Source of the DNA: Neoarius graeffei
Taxonomy: Eukaryota > Chordata > Actinopteri > Siluriformes > Ariidae
Assembly (NCBI RefSeq): GCF_027579695.1
Contig: NC_083587.1
Coordinates: 57,514,238-57,578,237, forward strand
Reading direction: 5' to 3'
Length of the DNA: 64,000 bases
This document shows, one piece after another, positions 10,504 to 21,950 of the stretch. A model generated the notes under the pieces. It was not told the DNA's origin. It did no database searches and saw only the letters and a list, made by a program, of their open reading frames with translations. Both the position numbers and the translations under genes were made by a program. Numbering within the stretch: the stretch's first letter is position 1; every line of letters starts with the position of its first letter.

Positions 10504-10860
10504 GGGGTAGCACGGTGGTGTAGTGGTTAGCATTGCTGCCTCACAGCAAGAAGGTCCTGGGTTCGAGCCCAGTGGCTGATGAGGGCCTTTCTGTGTGGAG
10601 TTTGCATGTTCTCCCCGTGTCTGCGTGGGTTTCCTCCGGGTGCTCCAGTTTCCCCCAAAGACATGCAGGTTAGGCTAATTGGTGGCTCTAAATTGACCGT
10701 AGGTGTGAATGTGAGTGCGAACGGTTGTTTGTCTCTATGTATCAGCCCTGCAATGATTGTCCAGGATGTACCCCGCCTCTCACCCATAGTCAGCTGGGAT
10801 AGGCTCCAGCTTGCCTGCAACCCTGTACAGGATCAGCAGTTACAGATAATGGATGGATGG
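10504..10860 (+). mobile_element. SINE-1, older copy
   Basis: Recognisable end to end but diverged, with a short internal deletion in the gtccaggatgtacccc region. The tail is a degenerate ggatggatgg repeat. Confidence 0.9.
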
Positions 10861-10975
10861 ATTATAATAGACTATAGATAGCTGTATTTATTTTGAGATC
10901 TACAGTATTCATTTTAGTTCAAACTTTGTAATAGATTTTTATTCGATGGACTTCTACATTATCGACTCAGTTTAA

Positions 10976-12011
10976 TCCTTTGATGCAAAACATGGGTCAA
11001 AAGTGACCCGGATGAGATTTTATCTTCTATATCTTTGCAATAAATTAATTCCATCATTCAGTATTCAAGGTATTCCTCAATTAACTTGTTTTTGATCATC
11101 ATACATCCTTATTTTATTTTTTCTTTTCTCACTTTTTGAATAAAAACCCTTTTTGTATCACTACCCTTCTAATGCACAACATGGGTCAAAAACGACCTGC
11201 ATTCATTTTCCAGGTTATTTCATGTATGGCTGACAGTTTCTATGATCTACTTTTGAAATAAATTCATTTTGTCATTTACTTTTCCAAATATGCAGTAAAT
11301 ATCTTGTTTTTGTTTCGCACAAATCATCGTTTTTATTTTTCCTTTCTTAAGTTATGAACAAGCACAGCTTTTGTAATTCTACATCAAGTTTACACACATG
11401 GGTCAGAAACGATGTCTTGTGTCAGACATTTCACAGCTCAGCACAGCGCCCTTTGCCCATCTAATACATGGAAGTAATGTTTTTCAATTGTTCTAACATT
11501 ACCTTAGAAAAAAACTGATTATGTTTAGGTTACCTTGAGAGCGAGTAGATTACTTGTCAGAAAGTTACAAGTAATTACTATTAGCTACCGAGCTGTTGAC
11601 ATATTCTACTTTAGTTAGCTAATTTTATTGTAGTTGGCTTAGCTAACGACATAGTTAATAAATAAATAACTGGCCCCATTCACTGCTAAAGTAATTACTT
11701 GAAACAAATTATTATTATTATAGTATTAAGACATTTAATTTTAAATCACACTTGGATGACCCATGTGTAGTAATATAAAAAGTATTTTTGTTCATAAAGT
11801 AGGAAAGAAAAAATTAAATTAATGATTTGTGGTAATTAAAAACAAGATATTTAAAGAATACTTGGAATATTCAATCATAAAATAAATTGATTTCAAAAGA
11901 TAGAGCAAAGAAAAACTCAGTCAGCATGAAATAACCTGGAAAATGAATGCGGGTCATTTTTGACCCATGTTGTGCATTAGAAGGGGTGTGCATATGTTTT
12001 GCATCAAAGGG
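10976..12011. mobile_element. piggyBac-type non-autonomous element
   Basis: TTAA on both sides (10972-10975 and 12012-12015) and inverted ends ccctttgatgcaaaacatg (the left copy has one change). Long imperfect subterminal inverted repeats carry the gggtcaaaa/ttttgaccc motif. 1,036 bp with no transposase ORF. The TTAA target and CCCTTTG-type ends fit the piggyBac superfamily. Confidence 0.8.
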
Positions 12012-12343
12012 TTAAAAAAAAACATTTTAGATGCTTTCCAAACATTAATTTTCCAGCACAAAATTAAATGTAACAGAAAAATGTTTGTATATCAGTAAAG
12101 AAAGTAGCATATTAGCCTACATAAGAGAGCCACTTTTCAGACAAAAAAACATCATGAAGCAAGTGCGAGAGTCAAAATCTCCAGTAGAACTGCGGCTCAT
12201 TTCCTAATAACACTACACACACTGTACCTGAGACTATAACAGATATGGAATGGACTGTTTCATTTATTACTGTTTACTGTTCTTTATAACATTTTTAATA
12301 TCGAAACATTCTATAATTATATTATTTTTTGAATGCATCCTTT

Positions 12344-12344
<1 letters not shown>

Positions 12345-12390
<46 letters not shown>
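12345..12390. repeat. (TAA)n microsatellite
   Basis: About 15 uninterrupted trinucleotide units. Confidence 0.98.
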
Positions 12391-12391
<1 letters not shown>

Positions 12392-13040
12392 GAGCAAATA
12401 TATAATAACAAGAAACAGAATAAATAAAAATACAATAATGTGGATAAATATATTAAAACATGATGATTTGTATTGATAATGGAAACTTTCAGAAATAGTG
12501 TGAAAATGATAATAACTTAGAGGTTTGAGTACAGTGGACAATTTAGATTTAATCTAGAACATTTTTAGTGATATACAGTACATAACCAATAGTTTGAGCA
12601 AAATGATTTAACACAGAGTTTTTAAGTACAGAATCCAGACTGCTGAATAATTTAGCCGCAGAATATTTGAACGATCTACGGTATAACCAGACTTGGATGA
12701 TATTTCGACCATGTAAATGCTCTACAGCATTTTGTTCTTAGTGTGCAAGACTTTTGTCTTTTATATACTCAAAGGAGATTAGGAGCTGCAATCCTTGAGG
12801 AATGGGCAGAGACCTGCAGCTGTAACTGCAGCAAAAGGTGACAATTAAGATAAAAAAATATATATATATCTTAATTATTGTTTGTGTCACAATAAAAGAA
12901 CAATATGCACCTTTAAAGTGATAGACATGTTGTGTAAATCAAATGGTGCTAAAACCCCCAAAATCCATTTTAATTCCAGCTTGTAATATGACAAAACAAG
13001 ACAAACACCAAGGGGGATGAATACTTTTGCAAGACACTGT

Positions 13041-13383
13041 ATATACACAATATGAAATCAAAAAATTGTGCTAACTAATTTTAACGCTGCAGTTGGTAAT
13101 GTTTAAAAATGCATGTATACCTCTAATAATGCTATAATTTCAAATACACCTTAATAAAAGTGTCAATCACAATATGGTACGCAAAGAGTTGTCTTGTATT
13201 TTTAATTTCTGTGTACATTTTTTCTGGCCCAGAAATGGCTTTCAATTGTAATACAGCTGCGAAGATTTGCGCTCTTTTCTTTAGAAGTACTGTATACTCA
13301 CTGTATAAATTCGACGCAAGAGTGCTTTAGGTCAAGAACATGGCTTGTTACATTTTTATTACTGTCTCAGGAAGTTCTGATAA
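13041..13383. other. Non-coding stretch
   Basis: No supportable gene or element. It lies inside the inferred long intron of the Siglec-like gene. Confidence 0.3.
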
Positions 13384-13700
13384 TTGCAAACCGCCCCTTT
13401 AAGGTATTTTATATACATATTACAACTGTACAGTGTATTGGCTGTCAGTTGCTTCATAAGTGCAGCATACCTGGTTGAGCTTTCAAGACACTGTAGATGT
13501 ATATTTATATTTTTTTCCTATAGTTTTTTTTTACATCTTTACTGCACTCTATTTTTTGTTGCTGTCTATTCCTGACTCTTTTCTATCTGTGAGTTGCTGA
13601 AACATGTCAATTTCCCCACAGAGGGATGAATAAAGTTTATCTTATCTTATCTTATCTTATCTTATCTTATCTTATCTTATCTTATCTTATCTTATCTTAT
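13384..13700 (+). mobile_element. 3' end of a LINE-type retroposon with (TTATC)n tail
   Basis: The sequence caatttccccacagagggat, then gaataaagtttatct, leads into 14 or so TTATC units. Several fish LINE families end this way, with a terminal pentanucleotide repeat at the insertion point. Only the 3' end is present and no coding part is visible. Confidence 0.55.
13627..13699 (+). repeat. (TTATC)n microsatellite
   Basis: Perfect pentanucleotide array forming the tail of the retroposon end. Confidence 0.95.
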
Positions 13701-13843
13701 AAGACAGCGGACTCTTAGCCCGTCTAACCCATGAGCATAGCATTGACAGAGCGCAGAGCATATCCTTCACGAGCAGATGCATCATTAAGATTCAGGCTTT
13801 TCCTCCTTCCACTTAATAACATTCATTAGTGCAGTCACTTTAC

Positions 13844-13880
13844 CTGCAAAGAAGATCTTGAGTGTCACAAATCGATCCAT
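13844..13880 (-). CDS. Signal-peptide exon of the Siglec-like receptor
   Basis: On the minus strand an ATG at 13880 opens MDRFVTLKIFFA plus one base (G), followed at once by a gtaaag donor. Joining that G to the TT opening the V-set exon at 987 gives Val and continues as VLLLGSGCRCW. The result is a short basic start, a hydrophobic core and a polar cleavage region, which is a textbook signal peptide directly ahead of an Ig V domain. The phase match and meaning of the join support one gene. The implied intron is about 12.9 kb and is packed with transposable elements. The link is inferred and needs transcript evidence. The 5' UTR start was not located. Confidence 0.6.
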
Positions 13881-14944
13881 TACTGGAGTCTGGCCTGGAG
13901 AAAACAAGACATAAAAGGACACTTCACCCATTTTACCAGGGTTCTACTAGCTTTTCTTCACAGCTGAACCAGTGAAAGAGTTTTAGAGATGAAGACAAAA
14001 GAACAAGACGAAGGGAAGCTGGTCGTTGAGTAACAGTTTGAACTTTCTATCATATTCAGAATATTGTGTCATAAAATGTAGCGCAGAGTGTAAAATGAAA
14101 CTATTTGACCTGAAACATAGTTAAGACTTGAGAGACAATAAGTTGCCAGTGGATCAAATAATCTTACCTGGACTCTGTCGATTTATACCGAAAAACTAAT
14201 TATAATCTTTATCCTGTAGCTCTTCCCTGGACTCCTTTTTACTCATCACAGCTTACAATGTGTCTTCATTCTTCTACATCTGTATATATACCGCAACTAT
14301 TTATAATACCACAAATGATTGGCACCCAAAAGCAGATGTCGACAACAGAGCAAATGAAGTGAAATTGGAACACTTCTACAATTAGGTCTACCACACTGAA
14401 TGGAAAGGTTAAAAAACCAAGATCATTCGCAGGCATCTTCCTACCTTTAAAGGGGCCAAACAGTTTTGGTGTTGTGCAGCTCACTTCCTTGTAGTAATGT
14501 GAAGGGATGGAGCACTGTAGGAGATCAGTAGCTCAGTCCAAGAGATGGAGGAAATCAGCTTATCTGACACTAACAACCATTTTCCGTGTCCAAACACCAA
14601 ATTAGAGATTTTGTCGCAAGATTTGGTGACTTGTTAGATCCTTTTAGCACCTTTAATTTTAAAAAAAAGAGCCTCGTGACAAATTTAGTGCCTTCTTCCC
14701 CTCCATCATGTTAGTGATTGTCTTGAACTTGATACGGCTCTACAGCTCAAATCCCAGCCTCTATTAGAAACTACAAGATTCAAAAGCAGGAACTGAGAAT
14801 CTTATTGTAGTCTTTGTTTGTTTCCCCCCACCACCATACCACACCACCCTTCCTCTATTTCAAGAAGTTGTTTCTTAAATAGTGAAGATGGAAAGTGAGG
14901 CAAGAAAATACTTTGAGATTATGAAATGATGGCCAGATGAGTGA
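13881..14944. other. Upstream flank of the Siglec-like gene
   Basis: The first part should hold the 5' UTR and promoter of the minus-strand signal-peptide exon, but I see no clear TATA box. A 72-codon minus-strand frame at 14266-14484 has no recognisable domain and is not called. Confidence 0.3.
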
Positions 14945-15115
14945 AAACGTTTTGTAGCTATGATAGATTTGTACAAGGCTTTGGATATGGTGAAATATCC
15001 CATAATGCTTAAAGCAATGGAGCTCTATGGTTTTGGGATGAACTTTAGGAATATGATCAAGTGCTTTTACTGTCAGACCAATCGCTCAGTGTCCCGAGCA
15101 GATGGTACGGTACAT
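14945..15115 (+). pseudogene. L1-like reverse transcriptase fragment (part 1)
   Basis: Reads MIDLYKALDMVKYP then MLKAMELYGFGMNFRNMIKC and SVSRADGT. This matches the region of L1-clade reverse transcriptases around the first catalytic aspartate and the conserved GFG segment that follows. The key aspartate is kept in ALDMV. The fragment ends where the unclassified element at 15127 begins. Confidence 0.6.
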
Positions 15116-15119
15116 CTCT

Positions 15120-16812
15120 AGACTTTACTATTAATAGGCGTATCAGACGCTCGCTGGCCATGCTGTGAAAATTGTCCATGCAGACGTTCATCAAAGTTTC
15201 CAAACCTGTCACTGCTTAACTCTTGAATATTTTCTATTGTGAATATTATCATTAAAAAGCTTTCCAGAGAAATGTATCTGGTTAAGATCTGTTCAGTACT
15301 TTGGGAGTAATGGCAGGTTGAACAGAGTAAAAACTCTCTGCTTGTGGGATGTCAGGAAACTGCTGGTGCTCTTTTTGAGTCACGGGAAAGCAGTCAGTCT
15401 CTCTCTTTCTCTCTCTCTTCTGATCAGTTTCCCACTGGATTACTCATCAATATCAATCAGATAACTTTTATAGGGATGTTTTCTCGCTCTCACTGTTTCT
15501 GATGAAGGATTCAGCAAAATTTTCCATCAGCTAATTTTGATGTTATGAATCTCAGGAGACTTTGAAGTGAGTTTTCATAGCTTTACCTACTTATTTCATC
15601 TCATCTCATTATCTCTAGCCGCTTTATCCTGTTCTACAGGGTCGCAGGCAAGCTGGAGCCTATCCCAGCTGACTACGGGCGAAAGGCAGGGTACACCCTG
15701 GACAAGTCGCCAGGTCATCACAGGGCTGACACATAGACACAGACAACCATTCACACTCACATTCACACCTACGGTCAATTTAGAGTCACCAGTTAACCTA
15801 ACCTGCATGTCTTTGGACTGTGGGGGAAACCGGAGCACCCGGAGGAAACCCACGCGGACACCATGCAAACTCCGCACAGAAAGACCCTCGCTGGCCACGG
15901 GGCTCGAACCCGGACCTTCTTGCTGTGAGGCGACAGCGCTAACCACTACACCACCGTGCCGCCCATCAAATCAAACCAATTCATGTAAATAAATAACTAT
16001 TTTAGAATATAACTATAGTTGTTTTAATGAAAAATATTGAGATGTTAGTGTTCATGTCTGTGAAGATTCTCAGTCATCCAGGTCATAGTAACTGTGGGTG
16101 GTAAAAGAGATCTGTGGATGTGGCTCACCCACAGATGCTAGTGGTTGGAATGAGATTTTAAAAAAACTGGAAGTCAGAAACGCGAGTGTCAATTTCAGTT
16201 CAGTTAATGTGGCTGGTTTATTGGATGTGGCTCACGCAGTTTTTTCGAGGTTCGCCTTGAAAGCTGTGCATATTAATCGAAATAATAATTTATATTCTTT
16301 CATATAAACACTAGTAGGCCCTACTTTTGAGAAGCACAGAGGCCTACAGAGCACAAAGAGGGTATTATAAATAATCTTTTATTACTTTTTTATTGAGTAT
16401 ACCGATTTAATGGTTTTACCAAATTAGCATAATTAATACTAATTAAATACTAATTTGCATAATTAGTTTGTACTACTTTTTCACACTTTGTATTTAGTAT
16501 ACAACCATCTATGTGCCTCCAATTTCCATATAAATATCTTGAAAAAATAAAGTTATGAAGAAAAAACATTTGCTCTCATTGGTTAATGAAGCCCATTTTG
16601 GACCATGTGATCCTCGTACAGAATATTACAGCAGTTTCGAAAAATTAAGCCATTTTTTCCAATCTTTGATTTGTAATACCTCAAAAACAGCTAAACATAT
16701 TTTAATTCTGTAAAAAGTATGTTGTTCTGCATTCAATTCTGAATTCAATGAGAGCAGTTTCATGCAATTTGGACTGAATTTGAATTTTCACCTGATATGC
16801 CTACTATTAACA
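15120..16812 (+). mobile_element. Unclassified element RepX, copy 1
   Basis: Bounded by short imperfect inverted ends (left aataggcgtatcagac, right gatatgcctactatt). About 1.3 kb after removal of the SINE at 15598-15963. Two other copies are at 44325-45548 and 52362-53878. It carries a shared reading frame near 16160-16305 that gives FSSVNV and RFALKAVHINRNNNLYSF. It interrupts the L1-like fragment. The superfamily is not recognised. Confidence 0.65.
15598..15963 (-). mobile_element. SINE-1 inside RepX copy 1
   Basis: Near full length with a small deletion in the ccacgcggacacc region. The two other RepX copies are uninterrupted here (acctacttatttttt near 44805 and 53370), giving an empty-site comparison. 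Confidence 0.95.
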
Positions 16813-16822
16813 GGGGGATCAA

Positions 16823-16841
16823 ATGGGGGGGGGGGGGGGTC
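16823..16841 (+). repeat. Poly-G run
   Basis: A run of about 17 G at the right edge of RepX copy 1. Such a run can form a G-quadruplex and is also a spot prone to assembly error. Confidence 0.9.
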
Positions 16842-16959
16842 TGCATTCACTATACTTGATTCTGGTAGATGTCTTGGCAATCTTCATTAAAAATTCAGAG
16901 ACTTACCAGCGTACTGTCTTTGGCAAGAATATACATAGTTATGTATCAGTCGCCTTGCT

Positions 16960-17238
16960 AATGGCACAACATTATTTCATAACAACATTGAACAGGTTCC
17001 TAAAGTCATCACATTGATAAATTGTTTTTTCAAAGCTTCTAATTTATGTCTTAATTTGAAAAAATATGAGTTATTGCCAATTCAAGATTCTCCTCACACA
17101 GTAGCTTGTGATATTCCAGTGAAAACAGCAGCTAAATATTTGGGGGTGTATATTACCAAAGATAGAATTTTAAGTGAATCTTTAGATAATATTGGCTGGC
17201 TTTTTTCATGGTATATCAGATATATTCCATTCAGTTAG
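16960..17238 (+). pseudogene. L1-like reverse transcriptase fragment (part 2)
   Basis: Reads FSKAS-like ASNLCLNLKKYELLPIQ and KTAAKYLGVYITKD, the typical region after the YADD box in L1-clade enzymes (GLKLN..KSE, then YLGV.IT). It continues from part 1 and is cut at about 17190 by another insertion. Confidence 0.65.
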
Positions 17239-18212
17239 CATGATATTGAACGAGTCGAAGACGAGTAGCTGATCGGAATATATATGATATACCACGAAAA
17301 AAGCCAGCTAATATTATTATTATTATTATTATTATACATACACACTCTCTTTTCCAGTTTTTCGATGTCCGTTGGTATGTTTTAGTCTTGTAAACAGAGA
17401 GGAACCGTCAGGGCCTTCTATCATATCAGCATTCTCAAAGGCCAACGCAAGCTTAACCGCGAGTCAGTGCCGTCAGCCCAGCAGTGAAGTCACCTTCCAG
17501 TCGGTGTAGCGTTCATCAGTAGTGTTAGCGAATGCTAATAAAGTGGTCAAGCCAGTGCTATTGAGAGCAAATAGCACAGACTAACAACCGAGAAACTAAG
17601 ATTTCTGTCTCCAGACTCTTCTTCCATGCTGCACACTCACTACAGTATTTTTCACTCAGACTTAAGTATTCATTTTCCTCTGTATTTACTTAGTTACTTT
17701 TAAAATCAACATCAACAGTTACACACAATGGAGAGACCTGGCACCCTGCCACTAATCCCTTGTAAAATCCTTTGCCCTGTTGCTTTTTTGGTGCCTGGCT
17801 CAGTTTTGGCTGAACGCAAGTCCCAGCTCTTATAGTAATGGTTCACCACTGCTTGTAAATATGCATGAAGAATATCTAATATAGTTCTGGTAGCCTTTCG
17901 GGTGTTCAATGCATCTTTCTCTTTCCTGGTGAACAAAGAAATGCTTCTGTGCATGCACAGCAAAAAACTTTCTCATTGGATATTTGCATCAGCTCTGATG
18001 TGTGACATCATGTTGTCTTGACAACCATGCAATATCGTAAACCATATTCAACGCTCATTCTCCATTGGGTAGAGTGACATAATACACATAGAATAAGCGA
18101 TATGCTAACAATATTGCATGCTATCGAACCAAATGAATGAAACCCGCTAAAAGGGAATAGAACACGTTTTTATTCCATCGAAAAAATGTCCTGTATGGAT
18201 AATAATTAAATA
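17190..18212. mobile_element. Insertion with inverted ends between L1-like parts
   Basis: Near its left edge there is an imperfect hairpin: attggctggcttttttcatg is answered by the same sequence inverted at 17281-17315. A fragment resembling a gene-poor DNA element follows to about 18200, where the L1-like reading resumes. The exact limits and class are uncertain. An (ATT)n tract is at 17314-17335. Confidence 0.35.
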
Positions 18213-18490
18213 TATGGAATAAGACTGATGAACGTAAATCTAGATTAGACAAATGGAAAGACTGTCTATGTGTATTTACCCAGCTTATTCCCTCTCAGTC
18301 GTTTTAACTGAAGCTATCAAATTAATCAATAAGTTGAATTTTGATTATTTACATATAGAAAAGGAAAATTTATTATTTGAAAACAGGAACCTTGGTTAAA
18401 AAGGATTGGGATGGTGGTTTTGACTCCTTAAACAGGACTTTAAAAATCAAATGGTTGAGGTCCTGTCCGTCTTGACAATAAAGTTTTTCT
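18213..18490 (+). pseudogene. L1-like ORF2 fragment (part 3)
   Basis: Reads DERKSRLDKWKDCLC and, after stops, KKDWDGGFDSLN and RTLKIKWL. This matches the post-polymerase region of L1-type ORF2 (KLNKWK... then WGKDL...). Badly decayed. Confidence 0.45.
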
Positions 18491-18648
18491 TACTAGTTAG
18501 ATTGGTGCTCCACTGGATGTTATCATGCTAATATGGCCCCAATATGGTTAGTGATGTCAACCGCTACATTTCTATACTCTCCCAACACTACATGCCCAAT
18601 TTGGTCACCCCAAATATCCAGTGCCTCAGCCCAACTGACTCACCAGCT

Positions 18649-18694
<46 letters not shown>
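18649..18694 (+). repeat. (GAT)n microsatellite
   Basis: About 15 trinucleotide units. In one frame it reads as poly-Asp, but no gene supports this. Confidence 0.95.
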
Positions 18695-19408
18695 CTTCCT
18701 ACCTTACACTCCTACAGATTATCTTTTTCTGCCAAAAGGCTCCTAAGTTTCTGTTACACACACTACACCCTATATCCATCAAAGAAACTTCCTCTTTCCT
18801 TAAAACATTGTCATCAGTTTCTGTTTTTTTTTTCTCAGTGCAGTTGGCACAACCCTAAAATACTGTAAGTCTGATGACAAAATTTGAACTGAAACTGAGA
18901 AAACAGAACAAGTGGTTATTTTTTGCATGCTAATTGCTCATCTGTGTTTGCTTTTCTTCTTTCACAGGAAGTTCGTAGAACCTTCACTGATGAAAGTTAT
19001 CAGGGTATTATGGTTCTTGGGGTCTGAGAGTGAATGAGTGTGTGGGAAAAACTGTCTTCAGTATGTCTCTGCTCAGTAGAGGGCTTTGACGGAAAACACA
19101 GAAAACACCGTTGCTTTATTTGGACACACAGCTGTTTCTGGTCTGCAGGCAGATCATGACTTGTTTTATACGTGATATGGTGGTCTCAAAGACTGTTTCA
19201 AAAATGCCATTTAACAGGTTCTTTAAATGGTGAAAATAATAGCTTCTGAGCTTAGTTTGTGTAATCATGACAGAATTTAGTAGAAGCAGGGAGGCAGGTA
19301 AATCTTTTGAGTGACTAACGATTTTAAAAAATGCTTTTTCATGGATATAATTAAAATTCTAGCCTGTCTATGATGTACAGAACCAAATATTTCTATTGTA
19401 AGAATAGA
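18695..19408. other. Non-coding stretch
   Basis: No exon, repeat boundary or RNA feature I can support. Confidence 0.3.
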
Positions 19409-19580
19409 AGCCATGACCTAATGGTTATAGAAGCAGCTTTGGGACTGGTTTGATTCCCTGGACCAGCAGGAATGGCTGAAGTGTCCTTGAGCAAGGCGCC
19501 TAACCCCAACTGCTCCCCAGGTATGTTTTACGTCACTCCGAATAAGGCTAAATACCATGAATGTATTGTAAGACATATTG
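19409..19580 (+). mobile_element. Second tRNA-derived SINE family (SINE-3)
   Basis: The tRNA-like head (cctaatggttatagaagcag as box A region, ggtttgattccc as box B) is followed by gtgtccttgagcaaggcgcc and taaccccaactgctcccc. A second copy in opposite orientation is at 40628-40800. Confidence 0.7.
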
Positions 19581-19716
19581 GTAATGGGAAATTATAGGGG
19601 AAAATGAGTCTATTACCAGTAAGTTTTATTTTTTCATCCTGACACCCTGTAGGCCAATTGGCCTGTCAGTTGCCAGCCTCTTACAAGGCTGTCTGTGCCT
19701 ATCAAGAGCACACTTA

Positions 19717-20051
19717 GGCCCTGTCCACACAGCAACGGATTCAGGTGAATCTGATAAAATTGTTTATCGTTTCGGCCTGGCGTCCACACGGCACCAGCGT
19801 TTTGGGTGCCCCAAAACGAAATCTTTTGAGAACGGGTTCCAGAGTGAAAAAAATCTGGCAACGGAGCTGTTGCGAAGTCGTCTGGATGAGTAGAATGGAT
19901 TTGTTTACGATGACGTCACAACCACATGTGCTTCACGCCGGGTAGAAGTGTAACGAACTCGATGCGAGTTGTCAACAAATCCTATAACTTGGTTCATGAA
20001 ACACGCTTACAAAAGATTTTCACTGTGAATATTTATTGTGTAATGGTGCAA

Positions 20052-20093
<42 letters not shown>

Positions 20094-20636
20094 GCCCTTA
20101 GGGCAGAGTCAATCCCGCCAGCAAAAATAGGGAAAAAAAAGGAGCGATCTCACCTTTTCAGATGTTGGTTTAAGTCAAAAAAGTCAAAAAGGGCGTAGAA
20201 GAACAAAGTAATCCATCAACGTGTAGCATTCAATTTATTCCGGACCATTAAAGAATTCTGGAGGATATCAGAATGTTGGCGTACCGGCTTCCATCTACCC
20301 CTGTTCATTCCTCTTTCCGCGTCTCCATTCAAAAAACGAGCACGTGATTTAAAGGGACTATATCCATAGGATAGGGAGTGAGAAAGTGTGTGCATGTGAC
20401 AGTGACAGGGATAGTCACTGTGCGCATGCGCAGTTATGCACATGCGTCTACTTCTATTGTTCTGGTGTCTCCGATGGGACCGTCTTACAGCGCACGTAGA
20501 GGTGTGGCATGTGTATTGCATCGTTTTCAGCAAGCGTTGCGTTGCCATATGAACCTGATATTTTACTGATCCGTTGCCCATGTGGACATGATATTTTAAA
20601 AAAAAATCTTGTTGCCGTTGTCATGTGGATGTAGCC
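19717..20636. mobile_element. TTA-flanked MITE, copy 1
   Basis: Ends ggccctgtccacac and its inverted counterpart gtgtggatatagcc-type (here catgtggatgtagcc), flanked by TTA (19714-19716 and 20637-20639). The same family lies at 55478-56010. This copy has an extra 400 bp interior with a (GA)n tract. A TTA duplication is typical of PIF/Harbinger elements. Confidence 0.75.
20054..20091. repeat. (GA)n microsatellite
   Basis: About 18 dinucleotide units inside the MITE. Confidence 0.95.
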
Positions 20637-20667
20637 TTAATCTACCGTCGGCTTGCTAGGCCTGTCA

Positions 20668-20906
20668 CAGCTTCACAGCCATTCACACTCACATTCACAC
20701 CTACGGTCAATTTAGAGCCACCAATTAGCCTAACCTGCATGTCTTTGGACTGTAGGGGAAACCGGTGCACCCGGAGGAAACCCATGGAGACACGGGGAGA
20801 ACATGCAAACTCCACACAGAAAGGCCCCTGTCGGCCACTGGGCTCGAACTCAGAACCTTCTTGCTGTGAGGCAACAGTGCTAACTACTACACCACCGTGC
20901 CGCCCC
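20668..20906 (-). mobile_element. SINE-1, head half
   Basis: Only the tRNA-like head and mid-body remain. The tail half is absent, joined to the MITE flank near 20668. Confidence 0.9.
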
Positions 20907-21159
20907 GATAAGTATTATAATATAATAGTTTAATGTTTGACACAGCAGACCAAAAATATATATATATTTGAAAGTAAAAACCTTTGTGCATATAAGTAAA
21001 CTTTTCACACCACACAATTTGTCAAAAAAAATAATACTCAACCTTAGACAGTATCAGACAGAAGCTTTATTACATTGAAAACTCGACTATCAATGTAACA
21101 TAAGCTTTACTCAATAATGCCTCCAATATGCATTAAAGCACTCTATAATTATAAGTAAT
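20907..21159. other. AT-rich spacer
   Basis: Nothing recognised apart from a short (AT)n at 20955-20970 and a (CATT)n at 21166-21182. Confidence 0.3.
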
Positions 21160-21455
21160 GCTCATTCATTCATTCATTCATTTTCTACGGTATGCGCAAC
21201 TTCTTATCCATTGTGGGTCGCGGCTTACCTGGAGCTAATCTCAGCTGACATTGGGCAAGAGACAGGGTACACCTTATCATGGGGCTAACCCAGAGACAGA
21301 CAGCCATTCACACTCACATTCACACCTATGGGCAATTTAGTTTAATTTAGCCAGTTGACCTAATCTGCATGTCTTTGGACTGTGAGAGGAAACTGGAGCA
21401 CCCTGAGGAAACCCACACAGGCACGACAAGAACATGCAAACTTCACATAGAACAA
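21160..21455 (-). mobile_element. SINE-1, old diverged copy
   Basis: The order of body blocks is preserved (ctggagctaatctcagctga, then cattcacactcacattcaca, then gcatgtctttggactg), but there are many substitutions and deletions. The tRNA-like head is missing. Confidence 0.8.
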
Positions 21456-21582
21456 AAATGCATCTGCCATTATTGGAGTGTGTAGGAACTTTCAAGCTGT
21501 AATCCATGACTTCTTGATTAACAAGAGGTGACACAGAGGGCAAAATCCCTCAACATCAACATGGGCAAGATAAGAGAACATC

Positions 21583-21940
21583 CATCAATCCATTATCTGT
21601 AGCCGCTTATCCTGTTCTACAGGGTCGCAGGCAAGCTGGAGCCTATCCCAGCTGACTACGGGTGAGAGGCAGGGTACACCCTGGACAAGTTGCCAGGTTA
21701 TCGCAGGGCTTACACAGAGACATACAACCATTCACACTCACATTCACACCTACGGTCAATTTAGAGCCACCAATTAGCCTAACCTGCATGCCTTTGGACT
21801 GTGGGGGAAACCGGAGCACCCGGAGGAAACCCACACAGACACGGGGAGAACATGCAAACTCCACACAGAAAGGCCCTCGAACCCAGGACCTTCTTGCTGT
21901 GAGACAACAGTGCTAACCACTACACCACTGTGCTGCCCCA
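21583..21940 (-). mobile_element. SINE-1, nearly full length
   Basis: Complete except for a 25 bp deletion in the head just before box B. Confidence 0.93.
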
Positions 21941-21950
21941 GAATGACTGA

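Larger units (their letters stand above)
10861..13040 (+). mobile_element. Second, degraded copy of the Tc1-type MITE, split by a piggyBac-type element
   Basis: The left part (10861-10975) and right part (12012-12260) together follow the block order of the MITE at 51301-51890. The TTAA-flanked element at 10976-12011 separates them. Farther right, 12990-13030 reads ggggatgaatacttttgcaa followed by gacactgta, another Tc1-like end. The limits are approximate. Confidence 0.5.

Noticed and set aside
14266-14484. 72-codon minus-strand ORF (PKLFGPFKGRKMPANDLG...)
   Set aside because: No recognisable domain, splice context or repeat. Left uncalled.
16823-17017. ORF starting MGGGGG
   Set aside because: It starts in a poly-G run, and only its last part overlaps the L1-like fragment in another frame.
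18533-18868. ORF with a poly-Asp run
   Set aside because: The Asp run is a (GAT)n microsatellite. No splice or domain support.
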